DNA from: Cricetomys ansorgei
Taxonomy: Eukaryota; Chordata; Mammalia; Rodentia; Nesomyidae
NCBI GenBank assembly: GCA_026225945.1
Contig: JAMJFZ010001657.1
Coordinates: 2,826,501 to 2,890,500 of the forward strand
Length of the DNA stretch: 64,000 bases
Direction: 5' to 3'
A program made the position numbers and the translations under genes. Positions 60,254 through 64,000 of the stretch are shown piece after piece (positions within the stretch are counted from its first letter, which is position 1; each line of letters begins with the position of its first letter). Below the pieces are notes generated by a model. The model was given only the letters and a program-made list of their open reading frames with translations. It made no database searches and was not told the origin of the DNA.

Positions 60254-60329
60254 GCTGATTTTCCTAAGCAACTGACATAGCAGGAAATGGCAGAAATGGA
60301 GGCTTTGGTGGATGTGACGCCACACTCAG
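60254..60329 (+). CDS. Nuggc: Nuggc first coding exon (partial gene, runs off right edge)
   Basis: Acceptor TTTTCAG ends at 60253 and donor GTAACA starts at 60330. The ATG at 60287-60289 has A at -3 and G at +4, and is followed by 14 codons ending in phase 1: MAEMEALVDVTPHS. As I recall it, human NUGGC begins MAETKDVFGQEPHP, so MAE and PH align without gaps. NUGGC (SLIP-GC) is a dynamin-like nuclear GTPase of germinal-centre B cells that restrains AID-dependent DNA breaks. In mammals NUGGC lies head-to-head with ELP3, which fits the plus strand here. Later exons (the GTPase domain) are not seen before 64000. The exon is tiny, so position and synteny carry much of the weight. Confidence 0.68.
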
Positions 60330-62364
60330 GTAACACCCCTGATATGTATGACCTTAAGTGGGACCCAAGGGTGAGACGATACCCACAGCTGTCATTCCCT
60401 GCCCTTTGGCTGGATGCTGTTTTCTAATGACAAGTTAGTAAGAAATGGATGTCAATTTTATAAACAATGACTAAAGTAGTCTATGTATAACAAGGTGAGC
60501 AGTAGGACGATCTGTTATATACCTTGATATCTTAAAAATAGGTTTCCAGAACGTGAACTTGGACTCTCTGAAACCCAAGCAGGTGAAGTGAGGCCCTTGG
60601 AATAATAGCAGATGGCTTTTCTTAGAAGAGAAGATACAGGCCTAAGACGTCTTGTTGAAGGATGAGTCCCATCGGAGTCAGTGTGGGCAAGCTTCCTTCC
60701 TCAGTGGGCTGGCGAAAGGTCTCTCAGGCCACAGGAAACCACAGGGAGGTAGCTCCCAGGTACAGGGACAGAGATGTATCAGATCATCCTTGTTTTCAGA
60801 ACTGATGAGGAAAATCTTCCTCATTACTATGGTAACAGCTCCCTTAGGGGGAAAGGGAATCAACATGTCTGGGTCTGTGTGGGTAGCAGCCACCACCTGA
60901 AGCCTGGCTGGACACACAGAAAGACCTGCAACTTCTGAGTCCCTTAGGCTGAGCTCAGAGCTAAGGAGGGGGCCCTTTGTTTTAGCAATGGGCCAAACTG
61001 ACCATGGAGATGCGTCCATTGGGGCTCAGTTTTCAAAAGTGACACATCCTGCCTCCATCCACCCTTCTTGCTCTTTATCAGAATAAATCAATGTAACTGG
61101 AGAAAGACAAGTGGGTGCCCGAACGATTGTAAGGGATAATAAGAACTATGGTCTAAGTTCAGGCCAATTCATTCCAGCCCAGTTTAATATACCTATTCAT
61201 GGTATAAATCCAAGATGGAATATTTAAACCTGTTATTTTTTTCTGGATTCTTACCCCAAGCTTCCACTCATATTAGATTAATTGCTGGGTTTTACACAGT
61301 TGAAATAAGGGCTCTGGATAGATGGGCTGGCTTCTTTTATGGCTAAGAGACTGTACGAACATCATTCATGCGAGGGTCCCTGAGTTACAAAATAGACATC
61401 CTTTTACATTATTTTACAGGCAACTGTGCATGTGTCCTGGTATCCTGAGCTGCTTCTTAGAACAGGGTCTTCAGTGTTTGGCCCACAGCTGGCCCAGGCC
61501 CTGAGTAGCATGCTCTTTTCTTCTCTGCCTTTCCTCTGTGGCTAAAGCCACGGAGCCAGAAACCACTTGGTATTTAGTTCTAATGCGATCCTGAAGTTGA
61601 GCCAGGAATGATTCTTCCAGTTGAGATCAATCGTTTCCCGAGATAGAAGGATCTAATGAACAAGCTTTTTCATCTGTCACAGCATGAGCACTGGGTGTCA
61701 GCCATTCAAGCCTTGGCACATGTGTGACTCTGCATTAGAATATTCTATGGTATGTGAGCTGGCTCCAGAAGGCAGCAGGATTTGTGCTGGAAGTTTCAAG
61801 ACTGAAGAGGTGGCAGTGGTGGGGGGACTGTGTATGATGTGCGGGAGACCCACATCTGGAGCCCAGTGATGGAGTCTGGGACTTCTGCTTAGGCATTACC
61901 CTGAGTCCCCACTGATACACCTCATCATTCCTTCAGGAAACATGACCCTCACACTCAGCTTTGGCGCCTCCTACCCTCTTTACGGTTCAGAGTGGCATCC
62001 CTTGGGACAAGCAGTTCCAGTTCACTCCATGGCTTTTTCCCTGGTAACCAGCAAGCCCAGTAGTACCGGGTTAAGATCATCTCCAGCAACTTTTGCCCCA
62101 GAGACCAAGCTGTTACCCCTTTCTAGCCAGTCAACACCAGTAAGGTGTGTTTTCTAAACCCCAAACACAGCTTTTCTTAGGTTTTCTCCCAGTCTTTTGA
62201 CTCCCAATCAAGACATCACGCAAGCGAATGATATCTGCAGACCTCAGAGATCTGCTTCTCCTGCATAAGGAAGCAGCTGCTCATGCCTGCGGGTGAAGAA
62301 TCATGGGAGGCAGGGGTAGTTTAATCTCCAAAAGGCATCTTTTAGTTTATTATTTTTTGTGGTA

Positions 62365-62436
62365 TTAGAGATTGCGCCCAAGACTCTGTGCATGCGCATT
62401 GAGTACTCTAACCACTGAGCCAAATTCCCCACCCCT
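62365..62436 (-). repeat. ID-like tRNA SINE fragment
   Basis: GGTATTAGAGATTGCGCCCA and CTCTAACCACTGAGCCAAAT fit a reverse ID-type head. Confidence 0.7.
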
Positions 62437-62477
62437 TGTTTATGTAGGCATGGCGTATGCATTTGCATATATTCATG

Positions 62478-62507
<30 letters not shown>
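62478..62507. repeat. (TG)n microsatellite
   Basis: About 15 TG units. Confidence 0.95.
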
Positions 62508-62510
<3 letters not shown>

Positions 62511-62818
62511 TATGTGTGCCCACTTGCGCGTAGGTGGGTGTGCACATGCGAACATAGACACATGGAAGCCAGGGGGTAAATGTGGGCTCTTTCCCTCCGT
62601 TTCCTAAGGTTTCCACCCTATATTTAGCTTTAAGTTTTATAAAAGTCTTTTTTTGAGAGGTCATTCACAGAGTATACAATTTGCCTCTTTGCACGATTTG
62701 ACAGACGTTCATCCAGCATCCTCGTAGGCCTGTGACACCATCACCACTTCCTATTTTAGAACACTGTTTTGGGCAGTTTCATACATGCGTAGAATATATT
62801 GTGATTCCATCGCTCCTT

Positions 62819-63030
62819 ATTTTTTTGAGACAGAGTCTCTCACTGAACTCGGAGCTCACCAATGAAACTAGGCTGGCGGCCAAGGAGCTTCAGAGATCTG
62901 CCTATCTCTGCCTCCACAGTGCTGGGATTAAAGCTAGCCTATCATAATTTCTGCGTAGGCGCTGCTGATTGAACTCCGGTCCTCATGTTCTGTCGCAAGC
63001 GCTCTACTGACTGAGCTGTCTCCCCAGTCC
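62819..63030 (-). repeat. B4 SINE
   Basis: B1-like half (GAGACAGAGTCTCTC, AGTGCTGGGATTAAAG) joined to an ID-like half (GATTGAACTCCGGTCCTCAT, GACTGAGCTGTCTCCCCAGT). Confidence 0.85.
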
Positions 63031-63034
63031 GTAT

Positions 63035-63152
63035 TTTAACCTTTTATTTTGAGATAAGCTCTTCCTAGGTATCTCAGGCTGGTCTAGAACTCACGATCCC
63101 CCTGCCTCAGCCTCCTGAGTGTCTGTGGGTGCAGACACGCACGCCAGGCCCA
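63035..63152 (-). repeat. Old B1 SINE
   Basis: TTTTGAGATAAGCTCTTCCT, CAGGCTGGTCTAGAACTCAC and CTGCCTCAGCCTCCTGAGTG in reverse. Confidence 0.82.
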
Positions 63153-63481
63153 CTGAAAGGCATCCATGGTCTAGGAAGCCCCTCAAACCGTTTCAGTACT
63201 TCTGTTTTACCAGCCTTTTGGTTTACAGATGAGGACTCAGGCTTAGCAGAAGACTCTTGTCCTGGTTACAGGCTTGCTTTTCCCTGGGTTCTGTTTCTGA
63301 TAGAGGTCTTTCCTCCTCTGAAAGGCCTGTCCGTACCCCATACTTACCCCTGCTTTGAGATTGCTCTTCCTCAGTTAGTGGATTCCCTAAAACTTACGTT
63401 TGGCGAACAGTATCCAGCTACTTTGGTTTCTGAGGACATGCAAATAGAAGTTTGCATCTGGAGAGTAATCTTGGAAACAGA

Positions 63482-63799
63482 TGTGTTATGCTTAATATCG
63501 AGTGTCAATGTGACAGGACCCAGAATCACCCGGGAGACCGGCCTAAGAGCATGTCTGTGAGGGAGTTTCTGGGTTGGATTAGTTGAGGTGGGAAGACCCA
63601 CCCTGAATGTGGGTGGCACCGTTCCGTATGCTGGGGTCCTGGACTGAATAAAATGACGAAAGTGAGCTGTGCCCTGGTGTGTACCCTACCTGCTTCCTGA
63701 CTGCAGATTCCATGTGACTGGCTGCTCTGTGCTCCTTCCTTCCCTGAGTGCTGCTTGTCAGGGTATTTTGTCACAGCTAATACAAAAGTAACTGATATA
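63482..63799 (+). mobile_element. Solo LTR, MaLR-like
   Basis: TGTCAATGTGACAGGACCCA, AAGACCCACCCTGAATGTGG, CTGGACTGAATAAAATGACG and AAAAGTAACTGATATA follow the same plan as 11783-12129. Confidence 0.75.
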
Positions 63800-64000
63800 A
63801 AGTGCAACTAGTGTGGGGACCCCGAGAATTAGGTTCTCAGTTGTGACAACCCCTCAGAGCTGCTTTCTGAAGGCTCTGGAGCTGGCTGAGGCGATCCGAG
63901 GCCTTTGGATTGTGTGCACTGACAGAGGTGAGGCAAGGATCCCATGCCCTCCCGCATCCTATAATTCTGCAGATCCCCTGTTTACTCCTAGGTGACTGTG

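Larger units (their letters stand above)
60330..64000 (+). other. Nuggc: Nuggc first coding intron (partial)
   Basis: Contains ID-like, B4, B1 and solo-LTR insertions. I looked for a next exon in phase 1 with NUGGC-like charged sequence and did not find one; 60330-62340 otherwise shows nothing recognisable. Confidence 0.5.

Noticed and set aside
61936..62157. Possible second Nuggc exon (CTTCAG acceptor, open phase-1 frame, GTAACC or GTAAGG donors)
   Set aside because: The translation is Ser/Pro/Leu-rich and shows no similarity to the charged N-terminal region of NUGGC.
63846..63928. Exon-like segment between an AG and a GTGAGG donor
   Set aside because: In the phase required by the Nuggc exon it contains an in-frame stop.

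Overview
This is mammalian nuclear DNA, from a muroid rodent. It is dense in rodent SINEs (B1, B2/B3-like, B4, ID-like), carries rodent L1 3' ends, rodent MaLR-like LTRs and a URR1-like hAT MITE, and has older MIR, L2 and L1M relics underneath. I cannot fix the species from sequence alone. There is no bacterial, phage or CRISPR content.

Positions 1 to about 48,120 are almost entirely one gene on the minus strand: Elp3, the catalytic subunit of the Elongator complex (radical SAM plus acetyltransferase; it makes the wobble-uridine modification of tRNAs). I could place 14 coding exons, all with GT-AG borders and a continuous reading frame, from the ATG at 48013 down to exon 14 at 3449-3530. They encode residues 1-522 of an expected 547. 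The last coding exon (77 nt including the stop) lies beyond position 1, so the gene is cut by the window edge and is not broken. The ATG exon sits in a CpG island with GC boxes (about 47880-48215), a typical housekeeping promoter. Introns are filled with transposon debris. The most notable content is a 197-bp inverted repeat about 95% identical (28904-29100 and 30271-30466, intron 7) and a complete-looking LTR-internal-LTR element (40561-42483, intron 2).

From about 48.2 to 59.2 kb the sequence is intergenic. It holds old LTR material (including two direct copies of a 0.47-0.48-kb unit at 50.1-51.3 kb), an L1M-like 3' end, B1s and a 150-bp purine tract.

The plus strand from about 59.2 kb onward appears to be the start of Nuggc (SLIP-GC, germinal-centre B-cell GTPase), head-to-head with Elp3 as in other mammals. 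A small exon at 60254-60329 carries an ATG and 14 codons that resemble the NUGGC N-terminus. About 1 kb upstream is an octamer (59217-59224) with correctly spaced TATA-like DNA, the arrangement of B-cell promoters. The rest of Nuggc lies past the right edge. So the window joins a constitutive CpG-island gene and a probable lymphoid TATA/octamer gene, divergently transcribed across roughly 11 kb.

Most long open frames in this window are chance frames in repeats or introns. I found no convincing undescribed system. The best leads are the intronic inverted repeat, the Nuggc promoter architecture and several lineage-specific Elp3 residues.
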